A stretch of DNA of 5,001 nt from Verrucomicrobiota bacterium (lineage in GTDB: Bacteria; Verrucomicrobiota; Lentisphaeria; Victivallales; Victivallaceae). Positions 1 through 4,791 of this stretch are shown piece by piece. The translations under genes and the position numbers were made by a program. The stretch lies in assembly GCA_023459755.1 (NCBI GenBank), contig JAEWSS010000005.1, positions 1 through 5,001 of the forward strand, in the 5' to 3' direction. Under the pieces are notes generated by a model. The model had not been told where the DNA came from. It was given only the letters and a program-made list of their open reading frames with translations, and did no database searches. Every line of letters begins with the position of its first letter. Positions within the stretch are counted from its first letter, which is position 1.

Positions 1-179
1 GTATTGCGGCGGCGGCGGTGGTTCCGCTGGCGGGAACGCTGTTCAATCTGCTGGGCGTCTATCGGCTGCCAATGTCTTCACAGATACTTTTGTGGGCGAT
101 CGGCGCGGCGGCGATTTTACGTCATCACGCCAACATCGCCCGGCTGATGAACGGAACCGAGAACCGGTTTTCCCGCTGA
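1..179 (+). CDS. plsY: PlsY C-terminal end, acyl-phosphate:glycerol-3-phosphate acyltransferase (5' truncated by window)
   Basis: The frame beginning at base 3 is open from the window edge to TGA at 177-179 and gives the last 58 residues. It contains a hydrophobic stretch (AAAAVVPLAGTLFNLLGVY), a second one (ILLWAIGAAAIL), and then the basic tail RHHANIARLMNGTENRF. That tail matches the third conserved cytosolic motif of PlsY (R-H-x-x-N-I-x-R-L-x-x-G-x-E), including the Asn, Arg and Glu of the family. PlsY is an integral membrane enzyme that transfers an acyl group from acyl-phosphate to glycerol-3-phosphate, making lysophosphatidic acid as the first step of phospholipid synthesis. Family members are about 200 residues, so most of the gene, with motifs 1 and 2, lies outside the window. 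An 80-base gap with a promoter separates it from metX, so they are probably separate units. The family call rests on one motif plus membrane topology, but that motif is distinctive. Confidence 0.88.
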   Translation, partial: IAAAAVVPLAGTLFNLLGVYRLPMSSQILLWAIGAAAILRHHANIARLMNGTENRFSR

Positions 180-200
180 ATCGGCGGAACCCGGAACAAT

Positions 201-229
201 TTGTATTTTTCCGCGGCAGGAGTTATATT
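201..229 (+). promoter_or_regulatory. Probable sigma70-type promoter of metX-metW
   Basis: A -35-like TTGTAT (201-206) is followed after exactly 17 bases by TATATT (224-229), a 5/6 match to the -10 consensus. The -35 matches only at TTG. Transcription would start near 236, leaving a leader of about 25 bases before the TTG start of metX. That is too short for a SAM riboswitch or T-box, and none is visible. The promoter is inferred from sequence alone. Confidence 0.5.
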
Positions 230-237
230 ATTAACTC
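220..237. repeat. Inverted repeat over the metX -10 region, possible operator
   Basis: GAGTTA (220-225) and TAACTC (232-237) form a perfect 6-bp inverted repeat around the AT spacer TATTAT. The repeat covers the proposed -10 (224-229) and the expected start point. A dimeric repressor bound here would block RNA polymerase. The sequence does not match an operator I know, such as the MetJ box AGACGTCT. It could also be chance symmetry in AT-rich DNA. Confidence 0.35.
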
Positions 238-260
238 AGAAAATGGCGGGGTGAACTATC

Positions 261-1406
261 TTGAACGAAAAAACGATCGTCGAACCACATGATTTTTTGT
301 TTGCTACCGCCGTCGGCGACGAACTGCCGCTGGACTGCGGAAGGAAACTTCGCGACGTTACGCTGCGTTACGAAACCTACGGCGAACTCGCTCCGGACAA
401 ACGCAACGCCGTGCTGATCTGTCACGCCCTGTCCGGCGACGCCCACGTCTGCGGCTATCATGCGGCGGACGACGCCAAACCCGGCTGGTGGGACGATATG
501 GTCGGCGCCGGCAAGCCGATTGACACCGATAAATATTTTGTCATATGTTCAAACGTTCTTGGCGGCTGTGCCGGATCAACCGGTCCGCGCAGCATTAATC
601 CGGACACCGGAAAGCCTTACAATCTCGATTTTCCCGTGTTGACCATCGCCGACATGGTGCGTGCCCAGCAGCGTCTGGTCCGTCACCTCGGCGTGGAGCG
701 TCTGCTGTGTGTCGTCGGCGGTTCCATGGGGGGCATGCAGGCGCTCCAGTGGGCGATCTCTTTCCCTGAAATGGTGAGGTCGGTGGCCGCCATCGCCACC
801 ACCGCGCAGCTTTCGCCGCAGAGCATTGCGTTTGACTGGATCGGTCGCTCGGCGATCATATACGACAGCGATTTCGTCAACGGCAACTATGAATGCGATT
901 TTCCACCCGAACACGGGCTGGCCATCGCCCGGATGCTGGCTCACGTCACCTATTTGAGCGACGAATCCATGTCGCGCAAATTCGGACGCGGCCTGCAGGA
1001 CGCCGATACCTACGCTTATAAGTTCGACCGCGACTTTGCAGTCGAGAGTTATCTGAAATATCAGGGACGCCGTTTTGTCGAGCGGTTTGACGCCAACAGT
1101 TATCTCTATATCACCAAGGCGATCGATTATTTCGATCTGGCGGCGCGGCAGGGCGGGGGAAGTCTTTCGCGGGCGTTCAGCCACACCCAGGCGTCGTTTC
1201 TGGTGGTGTCGTTTTCATCCGACTGGCTGTTCCCGACCGCCGAAAGCGAAAAACTGGTCCGCGCACTGTTGAAGAATAATCTTGAAACAAGTTTCTGCGA
1301 GATACATTCCGCCTACGGACATGACGCATTTCTGCTCGAATTTGAGAAACTCGGCGTTATGATCGGCGCGTTTCTCGACAACCAGCTTGAGGAGTGGAAA
1401 AAATGA
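261..1406 (+). CDS. metX: MetX, homoserine O-acyltransferase (acetyl or succinyl)
   Basis: 381 residues, normal for the alpha/beta-hydrolase MetX family. It acylates the hydroxyl of L-homoserine using acyl-CoA in the cytoplasm, committing it to methionine synthesis. Signatures in order: ICHALSGDAHV (53-63), GWWDDMVGAGKPIDT (75-89), a CAGSTGP loop (103-109) with SINP (111-114), the nucleophile elbow GGSMGGMQALQW (153-164, Ser155), SSDWLFP (319-325, Asp321) and GHDAFL (353-358, His354). Ser155, Asp321 and His354 form the expected catalytic triad. The start is TTG at 261. The frame is closed by TGA at 252-254, no other start codon lies between, and the first internal Met is residue 80, past essential sequence. 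A GGCGGGG stretch at 245-251 serves as ribosome binding site. The TGA stop overlaps the metW ATG, so the two are translationally coupled. MetX enzymes can use acetyl-CoA or succinyl-CoA, and I cannot settle which from motifs alone. Confidence 0.95.
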   Translation: MNEKTIVEPHDFLFATAVGDELPLDCGRKLRDVTLRYETYGELAPDKRNAVLICHALSGDAHVCGYHAADDAKPGWWDDMVGAGKPIDTDKYFVICSNVLGGCAGSTGPRSINPDTGKPYNLDFPVLTIADMVRAQQRLVRHLGVERLLCVVGGSMGGMQALQWAISFPEMVRSVAAIATTAQLSPQSIAFDWIGRSAIIYDSDFVNGNYECDFPPEHGLAIARMLAHVTYLSDESMSRKFGRGLQDADTYAYKFDRDFAVESYLKYQGRRFVERFDANSYLYITKAIDYFDLAARQGGGSLSRAFSHTQASFLVVSFSSDWLFPTAESEKLVRALLKNNLETSFCEIHSAYGHDAFLLEFEKLGVMIGAFLDNQLEEWKK

Positions 1407-2053
1407 AAGCCAGCCGGAAAGCCGCCGAATATGTCACCGGCCGTCCCGATCTGATGGTGATCGCCGACCGCATCGCGCCGCAGTCGCGGGTTCTCGACCT
1501 CGGTTGCGGCGACGGTCTGCTGCTGCGTTATCTCAAGGACACCAAGAATATCCGTCCGCTCGGCATTGAGATCGATCAGGATTCGATCATCCGCTGCATT
1601 GCGAACGGCATCCCGGTGATCCACGGAGACCTGAACCAGCGGCTCGGCTACATTCAGGACAACAGTTTCGACTGCGTGATCTTGTCCTGTACATTGCAGG
1701 AGATGGTATATCCCCACGAACTTTTGTCGGAAATGATGCGGATCGGCGGTCGCGCGGTGGTCGGGGTGATCAACTTCGGCTTCATCGGCACCCGGCTTCA
1801 GCTGCTGCTGACCGGACGCATGCCGATCTCAAAAACGTTGCCGCATCAGTGGTATTCCACGCCGAATATTCACCTGGGTACGCTGAGCGACTTCAAGCGG
1901 CTCTGCCGTGAACTGGACATCGAGGTGATGGAAACGATTCCGCTGTCGGCGTCCGGACGAACCGAGTCGCTGCCGTCGCTGTGGCCGAATCTGCTGGCGA
2001 CCAACTGCGTTTTTGTGATCGGTAAAAAAATGGTGGAACCGTCGGTCGGATAA
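1403..2053 (+). CDS. metW: MetW, methyltransferase-fold partner of MetX
   Basis: 216 residues from ATG 1403, a normal MetW length. An in-frame GTG at 1394 would add three residues, but it overlaps the ribosome binding site GAGGAG (1389-1394). The ATG 9 bases further on, overlapping the metX stop as ATGA, is the better start. The fold is a SAM-dependent methyltransferase type: motif I VLDLGCGDG (30-38), the acidic end of strand 2 in GIEID (54-58), GDL (75-77) and ILSCTLQE (93-100). The MetW-specific part follows: NFGFIGTRLQLLLTGRMP (124-141), then LPHQWYSTPNIHLGTLSDF (146-164). MetW occurs beside MetX in many bacteria and is reported to support MetX activity in methionine synthesis. A methyltransferase reaction has not been clearly shown for it. 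In place of the SFPNFG I remember for the family, this protein has GVINFG (121-126). The downstream side holds a repeat cluster rather than another gene. Confidence 0.93.
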   Translation: MKASRKAAEYVTGRPDLMVIADRIAPQSRVLDLGCGDGLLLRYLKDTKNIRPLGIEIDQDSIIRCIANGIPVIHGDLNQRLGYIQDNSFDCVILSCTLQEMVYPHELLSEMMRIGGRAVVGVINFGFIGTRLQLLLTGRMPISKTLPHQWYSTPNIHLGTLSDFKRLCRELDIEVMETIPLSASGRTESLPSLWPNLLATNCVFVIGKKMVEPSVG

Positions 2054-2149
2054 TTGCGTTCCGTCCCTCCGGCGGGAAAATTTGTGGTTTTCCATTTTGC
2101 CTCTTCGGTGGGGAATTTCATGATTTGCGTTCCGCCCCTCCGGTGGGGA
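2054..2149. repeat. Cluster of short GC-rich repeats after metW
   Basis: TTGCGTTCCGTCCCTCCGGC (2054-2073, continuing to 2078) recurs at 2125-2149 with only a few changes across 25 bases, at a spacing of 71. A degenerate third copy, CCTCTTCGGTGGGGAATTT, lies between them at about 2100-2118. Each unit has a small palindromic core: TCCC-tccggc-GGGA in the first and CCCC-tccggt-GGGG in the second. The outer pair changes from T:A to C:G, so the symmetry is kept. The first copy begins on the base after the metW stop. This looks like a REP-like or otherwise dispersed intergenic repeat. Whether other copies exist in the genome cannot be seen here. A 65-codon TTG ORF through the repeats shows no protein-like features. 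Confidence 0.6.
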
Positions 2150-2172
2150 CTGTTCCGGCGCCGGTTTTATTT
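2140..2172 (+). terminator. Weak candidate terminator of metX-metW
   Basis: CCGGTG (2140-2145) can pair with CGCCGG (2159-2164), including one G:T wobble, and TTTTATTT (2165-2172) follows. The loop of 13 bases is long, the stem is short, and the left arm lies in the second repeat copy. No better plus-strand terminator is visible between metW and the convergent gene, so this is the best available candidate. The alternative is Rho-dependent termination. Confidence 0.35.
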
Positions 2173-2249
2173 ATGCCGCTTCGGCACAACAAGAATGTGC
2201 GGACAAACGATCCGGCATCGACGCATAATTCAATACATCACATCCGAAT

Positions 2250-2288
2250 AAAAAAGCCGCGCCGTTTTATAAAAAACGATCACGCGGC
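2250..2288 (-). terminator. Intrinsic terminator of the small minus-strand gene
   Basis: Read on the minus strand, GCCGCG (2288-2283) pairs with CGCGGC (2261-2256). Inside this, CGTTTT-type and AAAACG-type arms extend the stem, and a run of six T (2255-2250) follows. The plus strand has no T run on the other side, so the terminator is one-directional and serves the gene ending at 2359. Confidence 0.8.
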
Positions 2289-2293
2289 CTGTT

Positions 2294-2341
2294 GACCAAA
2301 CCGGTGGAATCGTGCGAGCACGCCTGTTCCACCGGTTGATC
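2294..2341 (-). other. Long two-part hairpin in the 3' UTR of the small gene
   Basis: AACCGGTGGAA (2299-2309) and TTCCACCGGTT (2327-2337) are a perfect 11-bp inverted repeat. GACC (2294-2297) with GATC (2338-2341) lengthens the stem past one bulged base (2298), with one G:T wobble. Inside the loop, CGTG (2311-2314) and CACG (2319-2322) form a second stem with a four-base loop. No T run follows on either strand, so this is not itself an intrinsic terminator. It sits 17 bases past the stop codon and just before the true terminator. It may protect the mRNA from 3' exonucleases or form part of a small RNA released from the 3' UTR. Both roles are inferred. Confidence 0.65.
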
Positions 2342-2358
2342 GAAAACGTCCGTTCAGC

Positions 2359-2532
2359 TTATTTCATTTTGTCCCAAACGGCCTTGCTGACGAAAGCGGT
2401 CAATGGACGTCCGTCCTTGGTTTTAGCCTTGAACGCATAACGAGTGGTGCCGGCGGCATCATAGGTGACCTTTTCGGTAACATCGGCTTCGACCTTGCTC
2501 TTGGTCTTCACATCGTAGAACGAGTGTTTCAT
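2359..2532 (-). CDS. Small basic protein of unknown function, 57 residues
   Basis: The minus strand from ATG (2532-2530) to TAA (2361-2359) encodes 57 residues beginning MKHSFYDVKTKSKVEADVTE and ending FVSKAVWDKMK. I do not recognise the family. The protein has 11 Lys and 2 Arg against 7 acidic residues, for a net charge near +6. It has no signal peptide, membrane segment or Cys. Alternating hydrophobic residues at 14-24, 31-37 and 42-48 suggest three beta strands, as in a small barrel, followed by a short C-terminal helix. Coding is well supported: GGGAGG lies six bases before the ATG, a promoter with an A/T tract lies upstream, and a structured 3' UTR and strong terminator lie downstream. 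AAG is used for 7 of 11 Lys codons, resembling rpsA. This suggests a monocistronic, well-expressed gene. Its charge would suit nucleic acid or ribosome binding, but that is only inference. Confidence 0.85.
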   Translation of the reverse strand: MKHSFYDVKTKSKVEADVTEKVTYDAAGTTRYAFKAKTKDGRPLTAFVSKAVWDKMK

Positions 2533-2578
2533 TCGGAACCTCCCAGTTGGTTAGTAGTTGGAACTCCTGACGAGGATA

Positions 2579-2640
2579 AATATTGCGGGGCTATCGGGTT
2601 TTTTCAAGCGATTTTTTTATAAAAATTAAAAAAAAAGTCA
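2579..2640 (-). promoter_or_regulatory. Promoter with A/T-rich upstream tract for the small gene
   Basis: On the minus strand, TTGAAA (2607-2602, 5/6 match) is followed after 17 bases by AATATT (2584-2579, 4/6). Immediately upstream of the -35, bases 2611-2640 are almost pure A/T with long A and T runs, as in UP elements of strong promoters. Transcription would start near 2572, giving a leader of about 40 bases that ends in the GGGAGG ribosome binding site. The leader also carries a direct repeat of CCAAC (two copies 11 bases apart) of unknown meaning. Confidence 0.5.
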
Positions 2641-2732
2641 AAAAAGTTGATTTTAGCTCATAAAAACCGCTCGAAGCGCATATTCATCAAATTGTTTCAT
2701 AAATAAAAAGGGGGTTATCCGCATTGCGGCGC

Positions 2733-2765
2733 TTGAAAAAAAATATTGTCGCGTTAGATTATAAA
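2733..2765 (+). promoter_or_regulatory. Candidate promoter of the rpsA transcript
   Basis: TTGAAA (2733-2738) is followed after 16 bases by TAGATT (2755-2760, 4/6). An overlapping TATAAA (2760-2765, 5/6) is a better -10 but is 21 bases from this -35. Transcription would start at about 2767-2772. The -10 area lies in a symmetric stretch: AGATT (2756-2760) with AATCT (2764-2768), flanked by GCGTT (2751-2755) and AACGC (2773-2777). From 2641 to 2732 upstream I see only AT-rich DNA and small 4-bp hairpins, with no gene. Confidence 0.4.
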
Positions 2766-2792
2766 TCTGCGCAACGCATGCGCGGAGGCGTA

Positions 2793-2867
2793 ATGAATCG
2801 AATCGGACGGCGGCCGCGGGAGGGGTTCCCGGCGGAACCGGACCGTCCGAAAACCAAAAAAAGGTGA
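2793..2867 (+). CDS. Possible 24-codon leader peptide upstream of rpsA
   Basis: ATG at 2793 follows GGAGG (2784-2788) by four bases. It opens 24 codons that begin MNRIGRRPREGF and end RPKTKKR, then TGA at 2865-2867. The product would be strongly basic (Arg, Lys and Pro rich), and its frame differs from rpsA. GGAGG is the only good ribosome binding site in the leader. The ORF runs through the nested stem at 2803-2850 and stops two bases before the 9-bp hairpin at 2869-2890, so its translation would unfold the first structure and disturb the second. That placement suggests a regulatory leader ORF controlling rpsA. A chance ORF beside a purine-rich stretch is possible, because the spacing of four is short and conservation is unknown. 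Confidence 0.4.
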   Translation: MNRIGRRPREGFPAEPDRPKTKKR

Positions 2868-2890
2868 GGTTTCGGAAAAAATTCCGGAAC
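2803..2890 (+). promoter_or_regulatory. Structured rpsA mRNA leader
   Basis: Three stems can form. TCGGACGG (2803-2810) pairs with CCGTCCGA (2843-2850), 8 bp without mismatch. Within that loop, GGTTCC (2824-2829) pairs with GGAACC (2834-2839) around CGGC. Downstream, GTTTCGGAA (2869-2877) pairs with TTCCGGAAC (2882-2890) around AAAA, 9 bp with one wobble. A Shine-Dalgarno-like AAGGTGAGG (2861-2868 plus flank) lies between the stems, but over 40 bases before the rpsA ATG. The last 20 bases before the ATG are A-rich and unpaired. In E. coli rpsA, a leader without Shine-Dalgarno that folds into hairpins drives efficient initiation and allows repression by free S1. A similar arrangement is inferred here by analogy, not by sequence match. 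Confidence 0.6.
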
Positions 2891-2910
2891 GGAACAAAAA
2901 AAGAATCAAC

Positions 2911-4653
2911 ATGGTAAAAGAACAAGCCAAACAAGCGGCCAACTCCACCAACTTTGTGGATCTGGACAACATGCCCTCGATGGAACAGCTCCTCGGCGGC
3001 GAATCGGTCAAGCGGGAATTCGCGGTCAACAGCATCATCAGCGGCAAAGTTGTTGAAAAGCGCGCCGACAGCGCGTTGATCGACATCGGCTACAAGGCGG
3101 AAGGCCTGGTTCCGGCCGCCGAATTCGGCGCGAAATGGGAAGATCTCAAAGTCGGTGATGACGTTGACGTCTACCTTGAAGAGGTCGAGAACGAGAATTC
3201 CATGCCCGGCATCAGCGTCCAGAAGGCCGCCAGCATCAAGGCTTGGAACCGCATCACCGACGAGTGCGGCGAAGGCAGCGTGGTCAAAGGACTTATGCGT
3301 CACCGCGTCAAGGGCGGCATCATCGTCGACATCGACGGTGTCGAGGCGTTCCTGCCCGGTTCCCAGATCGATATCGGCTCGGTTCGCAACATGGATGACT
3401 ATATCGGCAAGGAATTCGACGTCAAGATCCTCAAGATCAACACCGAACGCCGCAATATCGTGGTTTCCCGCCGCGATCTGCTCGAAGAGTCGCTTCGGGC
3501 GCGCCGCAGCGAATTGCTGTCCGCCATGCAGGTCGGCCAGCTGCGCAAGGGCTTCATCAAGAACATCACCGACTTCGGCGCCTTCATCGACCTCGGCGGA
3601 GTGGACGGTCTGCTGCACATCACCGACATGTCCTGGGGCCGCATCGCCCATCCGTCCGAACTCTTTGAAGTCAATCAGGAAGTCGAAGTCGTCATTCTCG
3701 ACATCGACATGCAGAAAGAGCGCGTGAGCCTCGGCTACAAGCAGAAGAGCGCGAATCCGTGGGAAAATGTCGAAGGCAAATATCCGGTCGGCAGCCGTGT
3801 TTCCGGCCGCGTGGTCAACATCATGCCCTATGGCGCGTTCGTCGAAATCGAGGACGGCGTCGAGGGTTTGATCCACGTCTCCGAAATGAGCTGGACCAAG
3901 CGCATCACCAAGGCCGGCGAAGTCGTCCGCGTTGGCGAGAACGTCGAAGCCGTGGTGCTTGACATCGACAAGGACAGCAAGAAAATCTCCCTCGGCCTCC
4001 GTCAGAAGGAGCGCAATCCGTGGGAAGTTCTGGCCGAGAAGTATCCGGTCGGCAGCCGCATCAAGGGCAAGGTCCGCAACATGACCAGCTACGGCGCGTT
4101 CGTCGAGATCGAAAACGACATCGACGGCATGATCCACGTCTCCGATATGTCCTGGACCCGCAAGATCAATAATCCGAGCGAAGTGCTGAAACCCGGCGAC
4201 GAGGTCGAGGCCGTGATTCTGGACATCAACCCCGAACAGCAGCGCATCAGCCTCGGCCTGAAGCAGACCGAAGATGATCCGTGGTCGAATATCGACAAGC
4301 TGTACAGCGTTGGCGAACTGGTCAAGGGCAAGATCACCAAGATCACCGCTTTCGGCGCTTTTGTGGAACTTTCCCACAAGATCGACGGACTTATCCACAT
4401 CTCCCAGATCAGCAAGGATCACGTTGACAAGGTCAAGGACGTCCTGAAGGTCGGGGACGAAGTCGAAGCCCGCGTGATCAAGATGGACAACGACGAACGC
4501 CGCATCGGTCTTTCCCTCAAGGCCGCCAACGAGCATTACTCCGACGAGGAGCTCAAGGCCGCCGAAGAGGAATACACCGCGGCGCTGAAACCCGGCGAAG
4601 AGATGGTCGGCATGAGCGACGCCTTCGAAGGGCTGAACTTCGATCAGAAGTAA
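2911..4653 (+). CDS. rpsA: 30S ribosomal protein S1 with six S1 domains
   Basis: 580 residues, slightly longer than E. coli S1 (557). Six OB-fold S1 domains lie at about 38-106, 120-188, 207-276, 292-363, 379-450 and 466-537, followed by an acidic tail (540-580). Domains 1 and 2 are divergent, as in other S1 proteins where they anchor to the ribosome. Domains 3-6 carry the RNA-binding pattern, for example KNITDFGAFIDLGGVDGLLH (217-236) and the recurring YGAFVEI, GLIHVS and SW motifs. The protein sits on the small subunit and draws mRNA to it. ATG 2911 is chosen because a typical N-terminal extension precedes domain 1. It has no adjacent Shine-Dalgarno, only an A-rich stretch, which is familiar for rpsA genes. 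No cmk gene lies upstream, unlike in E. coli, so it appears monocistronic, with its own leader and terminator. Domains 4 and 5 are very alike even at the DNA level. Confidence 0.97.
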   Translation: MVKEQAKQAANSTNFVDLDNMPSMEQLLGGESVKREFAVNSIISGKVVEKRADSALIDIGYKAEGLVPAAEFGAKWEDLKVGDDVDVYLEEVENENSMPGISVQKAASIKAWNRITDECGEGSVVKGLMRHRVKGGIIVDIDGVEAFLPGSQIDIGSVRNMDDYIGKEFDVKILKINTERRNIVVSRRDLLEESLRARRSELLSAMQVGQLRKGFIKNITDFGAFIDLGGVDGLLHITDMSWGRIAHPSELFEVNQEVEVVILDIDMQKERVSLGYKQKSANPWENVEGKYPVGSRVSGRVVNIMPYGAFVEIEDGVEGLIHVSEMSWTKRITKAGEVVRVGENVEAVVLDIDKDSKKISLGLRQKERNPWEVLAEKYPVGSRIKGKVRNMTSYGAFVEIENDIDGMIHVSDMSWTRKINNPSEVLKPGDEVEAVILDINPEQQRISLGLKQTEDDPWSNIDKLYSVGELVKGKITKITAFGAFVELSHKIDGLIHISQISKDHVDKVKDVLKVGDEVEARVIKMDNDERRIGLSLKAANEHYSDEELKAAEEEYTAALKPGEEMVGMSDAFEGLNFDQK

Positions 4654-4679
4654 TCGCCGTTTTTCGGAACGGAATGTAA

Positions 4680-4716
4680 AACGGTCGGAATCAATTTGAT
4701 TTCGGCCGTTTTTTTT
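4680..4716 (+). terminator. Intrinsic terminator of rpsA
   Basis: AACGGTCGGAATC (4680-4692) pairs with GATTTCGGCCGTT (4698-4710) over 13 positions with two G:T wobbles and a five-base loop. A run of eight T (4709-4716) ends it. It lies 27 bases past the rpsA stop, so the next gene must be transcribed separately or by readthrough. Confidence 0.92.
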
Positions 4717-4738
4717 CAATTTTCCGGATGTTCGATTG

Positions 4739-4766
4739 TTGAATCGTCGGGCGTTCCGGGTATGAA
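4739..4766 (+). promoter_or_regulatory. Weak candidate promoter of the membrane protein gene
   Basis: TTGAAT (4739-4744, 4/6) is followed after 16 bases by TATGAA (4761-4766, 4/6). Transcription would start near 4773, just before the ribosome binding site at 4775-4783. If real, this promoter makes the upstream ATG at 4762 unusable and supports the start at 4792. A promoter is expected here because a terminator precedes it, but the match is modest. Confidence 0.3.
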
Positions 4767-4791
4767 AATTTTTCAGGAGGAGGGGCTGCCG

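Noticed and set aside
184..214. GCGGAA/TTCCGC stem after plsY as a terminator
   Set aside because: The loop is about 19 bases and no T run follows the right arm. It also overlaps the metX promoter.
180..260. SAM riboswitch or T-box upstream of metX
   Set aside because: The leader would be only about 25 bases from the promoter, and no riboswitch core is present in the 80-base gap.
92..292. 66-codon plus-strand open frame across the plsY end
   Set aside because: It overlaps the plsY tail and the metX promoter and start in other frames, and its sequence is Arg/Asn-rich without family features.
576..1184. 202-codon open frame on the minus strand
   Set aside because: It lies wholly inside metX, whose catalytic motifs are intact, and its translation shows no fold-like pattern.
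2174..2186. TGCCG-ctt-CGGCA hairpin as a terminator
   Set aside because: The stem is only 5 bp and no T run follows on either strand.
2054..2251. 65-codon open frame from TTG directly after metW
   Set aside because: It runs through the repeat cluster and a terminator candidate, has no ribosome binding site other than metW coding sequence, and is rich in Arg, Cys and Phe without pattern.
2761..2790. Overlapping small palindromes around GCGCAACGCATGCGC as a regulatory site
   Set aside because: They are short and common in GC-rich sequence. I noted the symmetry with the promoter entry but cannot support a separate site.
2653..4719. 688-codon open frame on the minus strand, longer than rpsA
   Set aside because: It mirrors rpsA almost entirely, runs through the rpsA terminator and leader, and has repetitive Asp/Val/Leu-rich composition from the reverse complement of S1 codons. 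It has no recognisable domain, and rpsA is certain.
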